Source: Juglans regia (lineage: Eukaryota > Streptophyta > Magnoliopsida > Fagales > Juglandaceae). Taken from it: DNA of 64,000 nt. Below the pieces are notes generated by a model. It saw only the letters and a list, made by a program, of their open reading frames with translations. It searched no databases and was not told the DNA's origin. The position numbers were made by a program, and so were the translations under genes. The DNA lies in NCBI RefSeq assembly GCF_001411555.2, contig NC_049907.1:6022243-6086242 (forward strand), in the 5' to 3' direction. Positions 47,044-60,107 of this stretch are shown in pieces; the stretch's first letter is position 1, and each line of letters opens with the position of its first letter.

Positions 47044-50000
47044 TCAGACTAGTCGCCTCTCTTCTTCATGATATTGTCCTACATTTTCTATTTCGATTAT
47101 CTCATGATCATGATCAGTGCTGGAAGGCTTTGCAATATTCTTGGCACTGGCAGAAGAGGTACTACTGGAGGAGACCCTGATCTTGTTTGGTTTGTTATCA
47201 GGCAAGAGCTTCATTGTGATTCCCATGGCTATCAGCAGAAGCCCAGTTCCATGTTGCTCTGTCAATGGCTTTGTAAATATCATGTATGAAAGTAACAATG
47301 TCACTGCCTTCCTTGCTGTTGTCACCTGTGAATCATTTTTTTTTTTCCCAAAAATTTTATGTTAAAATTTCTTAAATTAGGCTAGTTTCAGTTTTCTTGC
47401 TTCAAACTAAACGATTGCAATATTCACATCTTTCCATCCATTAATCGTGAAACTCACTCAAACTATAGTGTCTTGAGGCCTGTTGCCGCCCCGGAGGACT
47501 GAAGTAAGACATTGCTAACTTCTAGCAATGTAGTATTTTATTATATTTTTCATAATCTTTAGTCATACATTTTTTAAGTGACTTCATAGATCAGCAACGG
47601 AAAATGTGACTTGTTCTAGAAAAAAAAGTCAAGTTTGCTAAAAGGGGGTACCTTGAAAGAAAGGGCACTTGTTCCTGAAATAAATAAGTTTCAAAGAAAG
47701 GAAAAACACAACAACCAATGACACTAATGAGGACTGATTTAATTGGATTCAAAGATGAGATGAGATGAGATGATTTTAGATGAACGATGAAAGTTGAAAA
47801 AAATATTACTAGAATATTATTTTTTAATATTATTATTATTTTAGAATTTAAAAAAGTTGAATTGTTTATTATATTTTATGTGAGAATTTAAAAAAAATTG
47901 TAATAATAAAATGAGATGAGATGATATTAAACGTTTTTTCAATACAAACGGAGCGTAATTGCATAACAAATTGATGGAAGATTTTAAAGGCACAAGAGAA
48001 GGAATGGAATTTATTGAGCCACATAAGATCTCATTCTGAAATAAATTGATATAAATATTGGAACAAGGAAAAAGCTTGTGAGAATAACGTACGTACCATG
48101 GCAGTGGTGGCAGCACCAAAGAGGGCAATGAGAGAGAGGACTGAAACTTGGCCAATAAACGTGGCCATGGCTTCAAACACCAGCACGCCATAAACGTATG
48201 GATGCTGCATGAAAAATCAACAAGATCTTTTAGAACAAGAACAGTACAGTTTTGAGAGGGGGGAAAGAAAACATTTTCGTCTGTTACATTTGAGCATGAA
48301 ACCCAAGCTTTGAATAATTCTCCTGTTACAAGCATTGGTGGGATCAAAAAAGGCAAGCCAACAACGGTTGAGCAAAACAGCATCTCAGTCTGCGGATAAA
48401 GATAAAATAAATAACAAATTACATGTAGATGTCACACTTTCTTCATGAATGCCTTCGTTATTTTTTCACATTTAAACACACACCTGGGTGGTTTCAGGAT
48501 TGATGTTAAAGATTGCTTCTTGCAAATTACCCAAAAAGGAATCCATGATTAGAGCACCCGATACCATTATAACACCAATTACACTGAAGTTTGGGGAGGT
48601 TTGTGCATCAGCTAAGGTGAAGAGGATCAAGCCCACAACCAAAAGTATGGCGGATAAGTATTCGTGAGGCGGGTATTTCCGCCTGAGACCGGGTATGAAT
48701 GCACCCATTATCATGACAGGTAGAACCTGAAACACCAAAATTATAGAATTGAGAAAATATATTCAAGGACCTGGAAATAGACTCATCTCAAAGTGCCAAC
48801 CGAAGCTGATGGTGTGACTGTAGTCAATATTTGTGAAGAAGGGATCTGGTTCATTAAAAGCAATCAAATAAGAGTTTCGATATCCTAAAAAGCCTCAACC
48901 ATTTCAGAAAGCAAACATTTTTGTAAATCAAAATACTTCAATTTATATCTCATTGGAACTTTAAGGCCAATTACCTCAAACTAAACAATATCTCGTTGTT
49001 TTCAGAAAATTTTTCAACTCATTTAATCTCATTTTATCTAATTATTACAATTTTTCTAAATTTTCATACAAAATAAAATAAAAAAATTTAACTTTTTCTA
49101 ATCCTAAAACAAAAATAATATTAAAAAAATATATTCTAATAATATTTTATTCAATTTTTAACTTTAATATCAATTCATTTCATCTCATATGCAAAAATAA
49201 ACGAGGTTTTCTTGTATCAGTGGGTGAAGCCATGGGTGCATTTATAAGTAACCAATGTCATCAAATTTACAAGTAGAACAGACAGATATTAGACTAAATG
49301 CATACCTTTGTGGATTTGAACATGAGTTGTGCAGGGTAGTTAAGGAAAGCCAGAGACCCTTTGGTAAGTCCATGGGAACCCATAAGTACAGCAGAGAGTT
49401 TCACGTAAGTCTTCCAAGGGTTCACCATCTGCTTGGGGGTGAAGCCTTGGAGATAAAGCAGAAACAGGTAGACGAATCCTTGAACAAATGTGAAATACCA
49501 ACCATAGCTAGGGAAAAAAAAACTAAATAATTCATCCAAATCCATCATGAATTAAAAATAAAAATAAAAAGATATCAATCAAACAGTACCAGAATTACCT
49601 GAATTGGAGCCTGTTGTACACATATTCCTTAAAAATAAGGAAAATAAGAGGGACGTTAGAATTTAGAAAAGAATCTTGATTCTTGAATAAAGGAGATGTG
49701 GATAGTTTTCTAGCGCTTTAAAAGTCATTTAAGAAAATACGATACACTCGTTTCCTTTCAATATAAACAAAAATAGGGTCGAAGTTTCATATCGATTTCT
49801 TTCCCTCTATTTTAATTCTCAAGAACCAAAACCAAGGCAGTAAAAACCTCAACACTCGTCCATCAAATAAATTATTCTCGGAAAATAGGTGCAACCAACG
49901 ATTGTTCTCTGTTCAGTGGAGTACAAGAACGAAGAAAAAACAGATAACTATGATAACACATACTAAAAGAATCAAGTAAACTTCGCTTTATTTCTCTTTT

Positions 50001-50195
50001 CCGTATCTCAGTTTTCTCAACAGCCAAACAGTGGAGAAAGATATCGAGAGAGAGAGAGAGAGAGAATACCTCGCAGATACCATTGACAAGATAGCCAAAG
50101 AAGAACCCAGCTGAGCAGATGAGGAACTGTTGCCATCTGGGTCTGACAGTGAGGGAAATCCCAAACAAAGACCGTGCTTGCTCCTCGTTCTTCAT
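47044..50195 (-). CDS. UTR2: UDP-galactose/UDP-glucose transporter, UTR2 type (363 aa, 7 exons)
   Basis: Minus-strand exons: 50070-50195, 49599-49627, 49306-49507, 48484-48726, 48288-48389, 48097-48204, 47044-47325, all GT-AG, total 1,092 bases. The ATG at 50195 gives [14 protein letters not shown]. Landmarks in order: [35 protein letters not shown] across the 29-bp exon 2, [92 protein letters not shown] and [20 protein letters not shown]. This is the SLC35B-like nucleotide-sugar transporter fold with about ten membrane helices. It matches my memory of Arabidopsis UTR2, an antiporter for UDP-hexoses in the ER/Golgi. The C-terminal tail is Ser/acid-rich ([11 protein letters not shown], ending EERRLV) and looks variable. 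Two MITEs sit in its introns. The frame is intact. Confidence 0.93.
47745..47957. mobile_element. MITE, GATGAGATGA family, copy 4, in UTR2 intron 6
   Basis: GATGAGATGAGATGA at about 47754 begins the unit, followed by GAAAGTTGAAAAAAATATTA and ATTGTTTATTATATTTT, ending AAAATGAGATGAGATGA then CAAACGGAGCG. It lies wholly inside an intron. Confidence 0.8.
48983..49208. mobile_element. MITE, GATGAGATGA family, copy 5, in UTR2 intron 3, inverted
   Basis: The unit reads as the reverse complement of copies 3 and 4 (CAACTCATTTAATCTCATTT at one end, CAATTCATTTCATCTCAT at the other). It lies wholly inside an intron. Confidence 0.75.
50040..50066. repeat. (GA)n microsatellite at the first intron of UTR2
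   Basis: GAGAGA run beginning three bases past the splice donor of exon 1 on the minus strand. Length change here could affect the donor site; that is inference. Confidence 0.8.
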
Positions 50196-50930
50196 CACTT
50201 CCCTTTCGTTTCTAAGAATTACTCGCAGACTCTTTCCCCTCGTATTTGATTTGGGTATCTATCAAAGTGGTCAAAATCAATCAAACCTTTGGTTGCAGAG
50301 TTCGGTTAAAGGATGTAAGAATACCAACTCGGCTTTAGATGCATTTGCATGTTGACCCTCTTGAAAAGATAGAAAGAAACAGAGACGGAGAGAATTGATA
50401 AAACGGCAAAAGGCGTCCGTTTGATTATACTAACCACGTGAAAGTCATCAGCAATATGGAAGATTTATAGACAAAAATTGTTTCCATATGGAGAGTGAGA
50501 GTTTCCATTCTCAAACTCTGCTCTCAGTATTAACTTTGTAGTTGAGAGAGAATTTAAGGGAGAGATTTTGTGTACGATGCGCAGGGTGAAAAAAGTTGTG
50601 GGCTATAATCAAGTGCAGGTCGTTTGTATGGTTCCTCCTCTCGATGGATCTGACTTCATATATTAAAATTATAATTAAAAAACCCCAAGTATTAAAAACG
50701 AAAAAAAAAACATGAATAAAAAGTCTTAAAATATTTGAAATATGAAAAACTTCTTAAAGAAAATAGAAAATAAAAACATAAAATCCGAAAACCTGCTCGT
50801 GATGGAGATTTTTCCCTCTCAAATCTTATTTAAGTCCGGTGGATTTGGATTTTTTAGAGTTTTTACCTAAATTGTATGATTTACTGTGAGAGATATAGAC
50901 ACATGATATTGACCTGACATAATTTATAAC
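50196..50930. promoter_or_regulatory. UTR2 upstream region
   Basis: Contains the 5'-UTR and promoter of the minus-strand UTR2 gene. I see no definite TATA box. No gene is supported between 50,400 and 50,930. Confidence 0.45.
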
Positions 50931-51234
50931 TGTTGGGATTAACCGGAGATCTAGTGGTTAATTTGAAGTATAATAGCAGAAGTAAGCAAAAGAAAATTTG
51001 ACAATCACGCGAAGAATACCAAAATTTACATGGTTCGGCTTGAACAAGCCTACGTCTATTGGCGGAGTTGGTCTTAAGGAATTCACTATCACAAAAATGG
51101 AGTACAAGAGAAAAATCACAAATCACTCATCAATCTCAAAAGCCCCAATACACCCAATGAGTTCTCAAAATCTAACAAAAGGAGTTTGCTCTCTTTTCTC
51201 TCTATTCTGGCCGCAACACTGTACATTTCCTATA

Positions 51235-51505
51235 AAACATGTGTTTTTATACTTAATAGCATAGGGATTAGGGTTTAGGAACATTCGTTTGAGTGAATGT
51301 CGAGTGAACAATTTGTCATTCCCTCGAGTTGACTGTCGAGTGCACAATATGTCTAGAGTTCGCTCAAGCAGACGGTCGAGCTAACAATTTGTCTGAAGTT
51401 CACTCAAGCCGAAGTTCGCTCAAGCCAAAGTTCGCTCGAGCCAAGTTCTAGCTAGGGTCAAGCCACAGTCAAGCAAAGTCTCTGGAATGGCGTTTTCAAT
51501 AGGAA
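51235..51505 (-). repeat. LTR-like repeat of a decayed copia element, left copy
   Basis: Shares with 53325-53560 the order TGTGTTTTTATAC, TAGGGTTTA, GTCGAGTGAACAAT, TTCGCTCAAGCC and CACAGTCAAGC. The CTCAAGCCAAAGTTCG words are also repeated locally. The LTR probably extends left to about 50,935, beyond what the other copy retains. Confidence 0.6.
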
Positions 51506-51699
51506 ATTATCAAAGATGCCCACTAAAATTGAAAAATAAAACTCCTGGACAACTACCAAACGGGACACACAACGCCTACCTCTCGAAAATCGATTACCTC
51601 TCGAAAATCGATTTCCACCCAAAAGTCTTCATCTCCATAGACAATTTGACAAAATTGCAAGTTTGGTCCTAATGAAGAGATTCAATCTCTTGACACAAA

Positions 51700-53320
51700 A
51701 GCAATGCACCACTATACAAACTGCTTAAACAACGACTTCTGAATACGCGCGGAAGGCTAATAACCAACATTCTCTACCAAAGTAAATACATGACATTGTC
51801 TGCATGAGCATATCCTCAAGGTGGATAAATTGCCTCCTCTATCTATGAGATGAAATTGTAGACTTACTCTCAGTGTGCGCCAATGCCAAAATTAGAATCA
51901 TGCTCCTTTCCAATAGCATGATCTAAAGTGCTACATGCACTTCTTTGGTGAAGCTCTCCCAACAACTCCACTTTTTTGTCATAACCATGCTCTCATTTCC
52001 AATGGAAACACCAACTGAAAAGCTATGGAAGGAGAAAGGTTCACCCAATAGCAAGTTGTGTTGACTGCTTCATCCGATCTTTAGACAAGCCTAGCATACG
52101 AAAAACATACTATGGGCTCTCACAAAAGAGTCCGATTCGTTCTGTTCAGCTACCCCATTTCTCTGAAGTGGACCCAACTATATAGTATTTGACAATATCA
52201 AAATTCCATCCCAAATGTCAGTCCAAAGTAGCTTTACCTTCTTGCCTATCAGATTCTCAATCAAAGTCTTCCAATGTTTGAAGATTATCAAACATGTCAC
52301 TAAAAAGATAAAAAAAAATAAACCTAGACTTTTTCTCAAATAAACTACAGGAAATCTGATTTTGCATTGCTTCCCAAGAATATAATGCCAACATAAAGAA
52401 TCAAGCTTCCTTGTATTCTAATCACACAAAGCAAAAGCCGTCTACTCACAAATTACCACGCTCGTTCACCCATATGCCCAATCACATGTGCCATAAACGA
52501 GTAATACCAGAATCTGGAATGTCTGAAGATGCAGCTCCATCAATCACTATCTCATCAAGAAGAAAATAAAGAGCATCTGTTTTCTTCCCTGTCATTACCA
52601 TCGAAGAGCTCTTGTAGACTCGAATGACTGCACCTTCAGCTGAATATTGATAACCAAAGGAGTCTAGAATGTCCAAAGATATAAGAGTTTTCTTCAAAGA
52701 TGGAATATGCCAAACGTTAGACAAAGTTGTAACGGTTCCATCATACATCTTAGTCTCGATTGAACTAATCCCAGCAATATCACAAGCCATATAATTCCCA
52801 ACCAAAATAGAATCATAGTTGATTGATTCGTAGGTAGTGAACCAATCTCCTGAAACTTATATGGAACGTACAAGCTAAATTTATGACCAGCTTGTCACCA
52901 AAACGGCCGCTAGAGCCGCTGTCTACTAGGATAATATTAGAGCCATTAGACTGTTCTTCAATGCTAACAACATTGGAGGAACTTTTATCTTCCTTCTTCT
53001 TTTTTTTTTTCAATCTGGGACACTCTTTCTTGTAATGACCAAACATATGACAGTAGTGACATTTAATATTTTTCTTGTTAAGTTTTGAACTGCCATTGGA
53101 ATTACCCCTGCTCTTTTCTAAACTTTTTTCCCCGGATCTACCATTAGAAGAACATTTCACAAACAAGCAATCGGCTTGATTATCCGTGCCTTGTACAACC
53201 ATTTTATTCTTAACTCCTTAGAATTCAAAGCAAAGTTTACATCTGCCAAGGAGATAGGATCTCTACCATATAAATTTGAGTTCACAAAATTATCAAATGA
53301 AACCGGCAACACTATATATT
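51700..53320 (-). pseudogene. Copia gag, protease and integrase remnants
   Basis: Reading leftward: the gag middle (LYGRDPISLADVNFALNSKE near 53270-53200), then the knuckle CHYCHMFGHYKKECPRLKKK near 53060, a damaged protease with DSGSSGRF, and VWHIPSLKKTLISLDILDSF near 52700. Faint GAG-pre-integrase and integrase words follow across many stops, ending near 51,750 (NGVAEQNE is legible near 52150). The gag N-terminus, RT and RNase H are missing. It is an old internally deleted element. Confidence 0.8.
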
Positions 53321-53324
53321 CCCT

Positions 53325-53560
53325 GTGAAAGTATGTGTTTTTATACCTAACGGTGCAGAGACTAGGGTTTATAAACATTTGCTCAAGAGAGGTGTTTAGC
53401 GAACAATCTAAGTAGGGGTTCGCTCGGGCAGACTGTCAAGTGAACAATCTGTTTGAAGTTAGCTCGAGCTAGGGTTGAGCCAAAGTTTGCTCAAGCCAAG
53501 GTCGAGTCACAGTCGTGCCACAGTCAAGCCAAGTTTCTGAAATGACATTTTGAACGAAAA
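53325..53560 (-). repeat. LTR-like repeat of a decayed copia element, right copy
   Basis: Diverged partner of 51235-51505. It abuts the middle of gag (LPVSFDNF) directly, so the leader and gag start were lost by deletion or recombination. Confidence 0.6.
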
Positions 53561-56500
53561 ATCAAGCGACCATTCCAAAAATAACTACTCTAGTAAATAT
53601 TTTTTAGCAATATTAAATACTCAACAAATGTTATAAAACTCACTTTATGCGTCTATCTGTGTTCCACTTTCATTCTTAAATTTCAACCAAAAAGTTTAAG
53701 AGATCTATATCCAACTCAGAATGCGAGAAACATCCCCCCACTTTTTAAATCTAGGCACAAGGTAATTTGATAACTCAATAGTAATTATAAAAATTAAAAG
53801 ACTTGAGCTATAGTACTGTAACGAAGTAGATCAAAAGAAATCATGATTTACATACCACGTTACTACAAAGTAGATACAAACAATATTAATTTAATCTACA
53901 TTAAAATAGCACGATTCTTTCAAATATGGAAATTCATAAAAAGAAAAAAAAATCAAATGGAAATTATAATTTGAGAAAAAATTGATGCAGTTTTAGTTAG
54001 TAATTTATAAAATTATTATTATTTAACGTTCTGAGACGCAATGGAACCTCGTGCCTCTAATTCAAGACTTCGGTTTTTTACATAATAATATAAGAATTAA
54101 CTTAACATATTGGTTGCATCAAATTATGCGCAATGATTGGCTAGACGGGATCATATAAAGTGAGGGTTTGTGCACCTGATTTGGGCTCTTGAGGTTTTTA
54201 TTTATGACAAGTAATTATTCCGCAATTAGAGAAGAAAATGTTTGGTTACAATTATTTTATAACTCTACGATAACAGTGAAAACAAGAGTAGTTTTGTTAT
54301 ATTTAAATTTATTTTTTGGCTACTCTGCCGCCCTAACTTAATCGTTGGGCATACCGTCCAGCGTAAATTTTTTTTTTCTCACATTTTTTAACATATTTAA
54401 AAAATAAAAAAATACATCAATATATTTAAAATTATTTCCTTAACTACTAAGTAAAAAAAAAAAAAAAAAGTGACCAGCGGTCAAATAGAAGTGTTAAACA
54501 AAGTGGCATAGCAGTGTTTTACATTATTGTATTAATGTATTGGTTAACTGAAAACAGGTCTGTGGGTAGGCGGGCAAGCATCCCACCACCTGCCCGCGCT
54601 TGGGAAATCTAGTACATCTGAGCGTGCATATGAAAATCTAGCAGGCGGATACCTAGCCTACCCCGCCCGCTTGCCCAGTAATACTTGGCAAATTGCCCGC
54701 TTTATACCAAGCGGTCACGAATGGATGAGCCGGATGGGCTGGATAGAGGGGCCCACCCAACAGATCTATTGAAAATGATTTATAAAATAATTACATATAT
54801 ATAATTACTCAATAAAAAATCTTTTGAAGTCTTTTTAGGTCAGAACAAACCTCATAACAATATAACATATTATACTGATATATGGGTTTGATGTTTGTGA
54901 TATTAATAAGGGACAAGAAAAAAATGAATGAGAAAATCCTCAACTCAAAAAATTTGAATTTCGAAACATAATTTATAGGATTCTTTCATACTTTCTTGAT
55001 AATATAAAACTTTCACTCTACTCTAACTAAATAGTACTCCACAAATAATAGTCAACCGTCAAATAGTATTATTCTTAAATTTTGTTTGATAAGATGGATA
55101 ACAAATAAGTCTTATGCTTTGCATTAATTGTTTTAATAAATCTAGAGTGTTGTATATTAATTTTGATAGTTTTTATTTAAATGTCTTACTTTCTTTATAG
55201 ATATATTTTAAAACATATATATATTAAAGAGGAGAATATATATTAAATTCAAGATGGCTGAAAAAAATGAAGTACAATATCGATTTGGTTATAGGACTAA
55301 AAGCTATACATGAATTTAGAAGTTTTAATTCTTACGCACTCAACACACCGATTGCATTTTTTTATTTTTATTTTTTTACTTAATTGTTAAGTAATTATTT
55401 TAAAATGAATTTATATTTTTTATTTTTCTTAAAAAATATTGAATGAATTTAAAAAGTATTTGAAAAAAAGGAAAAAGAAAAAATTGTTTTTGCCTATTCA
55501 GTTGTTGTTTTGGTGGATTCCCTTTTGGGAGTGGCACCACCCTTTATATTTTATATACAAATCATTATCTAGTCAATTCTCAAAAAAGAAAAATTTGTGG
55601 AAAATAGCCTAATCCTTATAACTTATATTCATCCTATCTATGAGAGTACTACTGTCACTAGAGGGCTAGTTTCAATAGATTACTTATGCAAATCAATACC
55701 AACTCCCGGCCTACTCAGAAGAAGAAAATGTCTTATTAGATATAAATTATATTACGTCTCGATTAATAACTAGGGTTGAGCAGTGGGGTCCATCCTCCAT
55801 TATTTTCGTATGGTGCGGGTAACATCCTTATTAATAATTATATATTTTCTTTTCGACGTTTTTTTTAATTGGTACTAATGTATTTGAAAATAAAGTTTCG
55901 ACTAATTTCAAAAGTGCACGGATCTTTAATAAAGAGTTTTTTCTCAAGTACACATGGAATAATTCGAGAGAAAGTTTTCCAAATTCGATAATTATTATTA
56001 TCTGTACTCAAAAGGTTCAAATCTTAGAGTTAATCCAAACCCTTTTCCATTTGAGCTAACCATGAAGGGACTATACCACCAATACCAAACCCTTTACCAT
56101 TTGTGCTAACAGCAAGGTGTTTTCTTTTGCACGTAATTGGTTGAAATTTGAAGCTCCTAAGTACACTCCAGCGAAGAATAACTCAAATATCTTTATTAAT
56201 GCATTAACACAATAAATAACATTTATTTGATTGATTTATAATTAATATCTACATGCCTTTTTGTTCTACCAAAAAAGCTCACACTCTTTTGTTTTTTTTT
56301 TTTAAATTTATTTCCGTACTGTGGGGTTCACATGTTACCTTTAGAGGATTGATACACCAACCACGTCTAATTCATGATTTATTTACAACTTCATCATAAA
56401 ATAATATTATTTTTGAATTTCAAATCCAACACATTAAGACAAAAGTAAAAAGAACAACTATTAAAACTAATATTTTATTAGATAGTTGTCAAGAAATTGT

Positions 56501-57700
56501 ATGTACATCAGTGGTATGCTTATATATAGATCTCTTTTTAAAAATATCCAGAGATGTTGTAATCATAATATTATAGAAAATCATTATTTTAATTCAAGTG
56601 TGCATGTGATATTTTTATAATTAGTATCGTCACTATAAAAAAATTATTTATTTATTATTAATTATTTCTTTTTAAAATAATTATTTTTTATTAAAATGAA
56701 TATAATTTCGTCACAAATAATAATTTTCATCACGTATAACTTGTTATAAATGCTTATCCTTCTCTTCACGTAAAGTTGCAAACTTTTAAGGAAAGAATTG
56801 AGATGAAGAGGTATGCTTATATAGTTGATTAAAATGGCAATAATGGTGCTCCTATAGTAATTATGATGTCATCTGATATGTTTGACATCGAGTTCTTATA
56901 TTCTCAATCTTATCAAAAAACTTAAAATAATAGTTAACTAAAACAGTATCAAGTGATTACGTGCAAGTGTTTGGCAAAGAAATCATCATTTAAACTTGAT
57001 TAAAGATTTTAATATTGTTTCATTGAATCCTATGATTTCAAAAATTTATAATTAATATTACCAGTAGATCATGGATTTGGAGATAGTGAATATTTGTGAT
57101 GTTCTTGGTATTACAGATAATGGCTCAAAATAATATTAGATCATCACAGCTCATTGTCGTCGGTTACTTGCATGATTTTAGGCCAAAATACTTGTATATA
57201 TCTTTCCATTTATAGAATAATGTAAACTGTAATAAATTGTATTTATATTCTTTCCTTTTTGATTTACATTTGTAATACTCAGATATATATATATACAACA
57301 GTTACACGTGAATACAATTGAATCAATTTTCATCAATTGTTTATCTTCTATACTTGGGCGCCCCGCTTGTGAGTAGGCAAAAGTTCGTGATGTTGGGATG
57401 CACATTGCACAGGCACCCCTTTCATTCTGTGAAATATTGTGTGCTTGTATTGTCGTATGCTCTGCACACGTGAGTAAAAGTAGTCGCAATAGAAAGTGCC
57501 GAGATATATGTCTATTGTAAAAATATAAGTAAAAGAGAAACTAATTTAACACATCAAATTATCCCTAGCACATCTATACAATAGTTTGCATATTTATTAC
57601 AGAAAGATAAATGCCCAAAATAGGGATAGCCCCCTACTAACACTACAATTTCTCATCAGGATCATAGATTTTTACCTACTCACACTACAATGTAGGTAAA
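53561..57700. other. Long AT-rich stretch with no gene seen
   Basis: Four kilobases with no open frame of recognisable family on either strand. A GC-richer patch at 54,550-54,770 (GCCCGC and CGGGCAAGC words) may be a repeat fragment. Homopolymers are frequent, such as the A-run at 54,452-54,468. Part may be decayed transposon, but I cannot assign it. Confidence 0.5.
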
Positions 57701-57724
57701 TGACAGTGAATATATAAGTATTTG

Positions 57725-58990
57725 GGTAGCTTAAAGACTGAACCCGCTCTCCTCAGCGGGAGGGTCTGAGTGGTCTCTGGCTCAACTTGTCCTTGTTACC
57801 CCGTATGGAGGTAATTTCTTCGGGCAGCTTGAGTCTGAACCCGCTCCAACTTGTTGACACTGTGAAGCCCCTTGCTTTGACTTTTCTAGTTTGGAGATTT
57901 CGTTCACGTCGAGTGCACGAAAGACTAGGCCCTTACTTTATTAGGGAGAGGTTAGGATGCCTCAAGTCAAACCCGCCCCTTTGATTCTCCAAGGTGGTAA
58001 CCTCTTTGGACAACTGTGGGCTTGTTCACTCTTTCGCCGTGATAGGAGACGAGGTAAGTGTTCGCGTGGCCTAAAGGCTAAACCTGCTCTCCTATGTGGG
58101 AGGGTCCAAGTGGCCTCTAGCTCGACCCGCACCTGTAATTTGTTCAGGCAGTTTGAGACTGAACTCACTCTCACTCTTTGACATCGCAGGGAAAGATAGG
58201 ATTTAGGCCAGACTGGCGCTGAACCCACTTTTCGTTCACAACAGAGGTCATGGTAAGTATTTGAACCGCCTAAAGGCTGGACCAGCTCTCTTCTACGGGA
58301 GGGTTTGAGCGGCTTCTGGCTTGACTCGACCCTGTTACCCTGCGAGGAGGTAAGTTTTCAGCCAGTCTGTAACTAAACCCACTCTTGCCTATTGACGCTG
58401 ACGAGGAAGGTAAAATCTTTTGTTTTCAGACAGCTCAGAACTGACCCGCACACTACCGTAGGAGGGATAAGACAACCTTTAGGCTTACCTTTTCCTGTGG
58501 TATCTTGAGGGGGAGGTAAGTTTGGACAGCAAAATAGCTAGTCTGCTCTTCGTTGCGATATGAGTCGGGGTAAGTTTGGGCTGCCAAGGGTAGCACCTGC
58601 TCTCCATCATGAGAGGGGTAGGACGGCCTTCGGCCTAGTTCTCCCCTTTGGTCCTGTGGGAGGTACGTTGTTCGGGCAGTTTGAGACTAAACCCACTCAT
58701 TGATATCGTAAGGAAGGTAAGTGTTGGGTCAGGCTGGCATTGATCCCACTCTTCATTGTGGTGAAGGTCAGGGTAAGTTGTTAGTGCAGCCGAGGGGGCA
58801 TGACCCGCTCTCATTCGTAGGTCGGGGTAAGTTATTCGGGCCACCGGGGGGGCAGGACCCACTCTCCATCACGGGAGGGATAGAGTGGCATTTGGCCTAT
58901 CCCTTCCCTTTGACCCCACGGGAGGTATGTTGCTCATATATTTTGGGTTGGACCCACTCCCGCCCGCTGACATCAAAAGGAAGGCAAATA
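57725..58990 (-). repeat. GC-rich compound tandem array
   Basis: Degenerate units recur with words such as GAACCCGCTCTCC, GGGAGGGTCTGAGTGGC, GTTACCC, CGGGCAGTTTGAGACTGAA and GGAAGGTAAGT. The composite period is roughly 200-250 bases with irregular internal order. The array contrasts sharply with the AT-rich flanks. It lies on the interior side of the minus-strand LTR at 59499-60107, so it is probably the interior of a non-autonomous LTR element. Open frames across it are artefacts. Confidence 0.75.
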
Positions 58991-59179
58991 TTAATCCAGC
59001 GACGATTTTGTTGTTGCAAATTTGGTTAATTGTAGATTGTCTTCTCAGTATTTTGTTGATAACACGAAAGTTTGAAGTAGACGTCTTGTACTGTCCTGGA
59101 AAATCAGGCTTTTCATTAAATAGTAGGAATTTACAATACTAAAATGACATACTACAAAATAGAGGGGAATGGATCTTTC

Positions 59180-60107
59180 GGCCTAGGAGCTTTCATTCGT
59201 TCTGCATGTTCTTTTGCTCATCCTCCCTATTTGGTCCAGCCTATGTATTCTAGGACCCCATGAACTCACTATCACTGGACTCTGCTTCCTCATCCTGCAT
59301 CTATTGAGATTTTCAGAGTTTCTCGTTTTCTTTGCAAAACGTTTGCACCTCATTGGTTAGCTTTGTCGCCCACTCGTCCATGTTTTTTAGTCTTGCTTCC
59401 ATGGCTTACTCTATGTCTCTTCTGAGTTGTCTAGAACATTTTTTCGCAGGTATGTGAAATACACGTACGATCTATAAAGATCCTACATACGGTGCCACTG
59501 TTAACGGCTGTTGTGTTTCGCACGCCTTTGGGCCAGGTTCCAGTAGCTCAGGTCTTCAGAACTTGGGCATGCAAAAGATAGGAAATGGGGCAACTAGGAG
59601 AGGGTAACCTTGGGGCTAGGGAGTCTCCGATACCAAAATTAGTAAACTCTCTTGGAAGTTTGTAAATAAGTGAAAGATTTTTTTTATTGGAGAGAGTTTT
59701 CTCATACCTAAGACTTACTATTTATACCATAAGTTTGGGAGGATAGATCGTGTCTGCCTCCATGCAGTCTGTGTCCTTCGTACTGTTCATTTTGTCAGAG
59801 TCATTTAATGTGCCATTGCTCAGCGACGATGTCATTAATATGGTGTGTAGCTCAGGTAGTGGTACCATTAATGCGGTGTGATTTTTTGATTTTCCTCACC
59901 TGCTAGCGTCCTTGCTGGTCTGTTGATACCCCTCCTATCAGAGGATTCGGGATCTCTCGTACATTATGCCCACTACACGGACAAGCACTCATGAGCTGGA
60001 CATTATTTGAGGGGTTTCCAGGTTGATGAGTCTCATCTCCTGCAGCATGTTCTCTTTTGCAAGTTGCGTCTAAAGGAGCCTACCCATGGGCTCCTTTAGA
60101 TTTAACA
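59180..60107 (-). mobile_element. LTR and leader of a minus-strand LTR element
   Basis: 59499-60107 begins TGTTAACGG and ends GATTTAACA, giving inverted TGTTAA/TTAACA ends. Read on the minus strand it is followed by GTGGCACCGTATG, a plausible primer-binding site. A short coding-like stretch comes next (MEARLKNMDEWATKLTNEVQ, near 59403-59340), which could be a gag leader and then stops. The other LTR is not found, so the element is incomplete. Confidence 0.55.

Noticed and set aside
54550..54780. GC-rich patch with GCCCGC words as a possible gene or CpG island
   Set aside because: There is no open frame with family similarity; it looks like a repeat fragment.
57657..57700. Two CACTACAA words that could mark a CACTA end
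   Set aside because: No subterminal repeats or transposase remnants follow, and the word is short enough to occur by chance.
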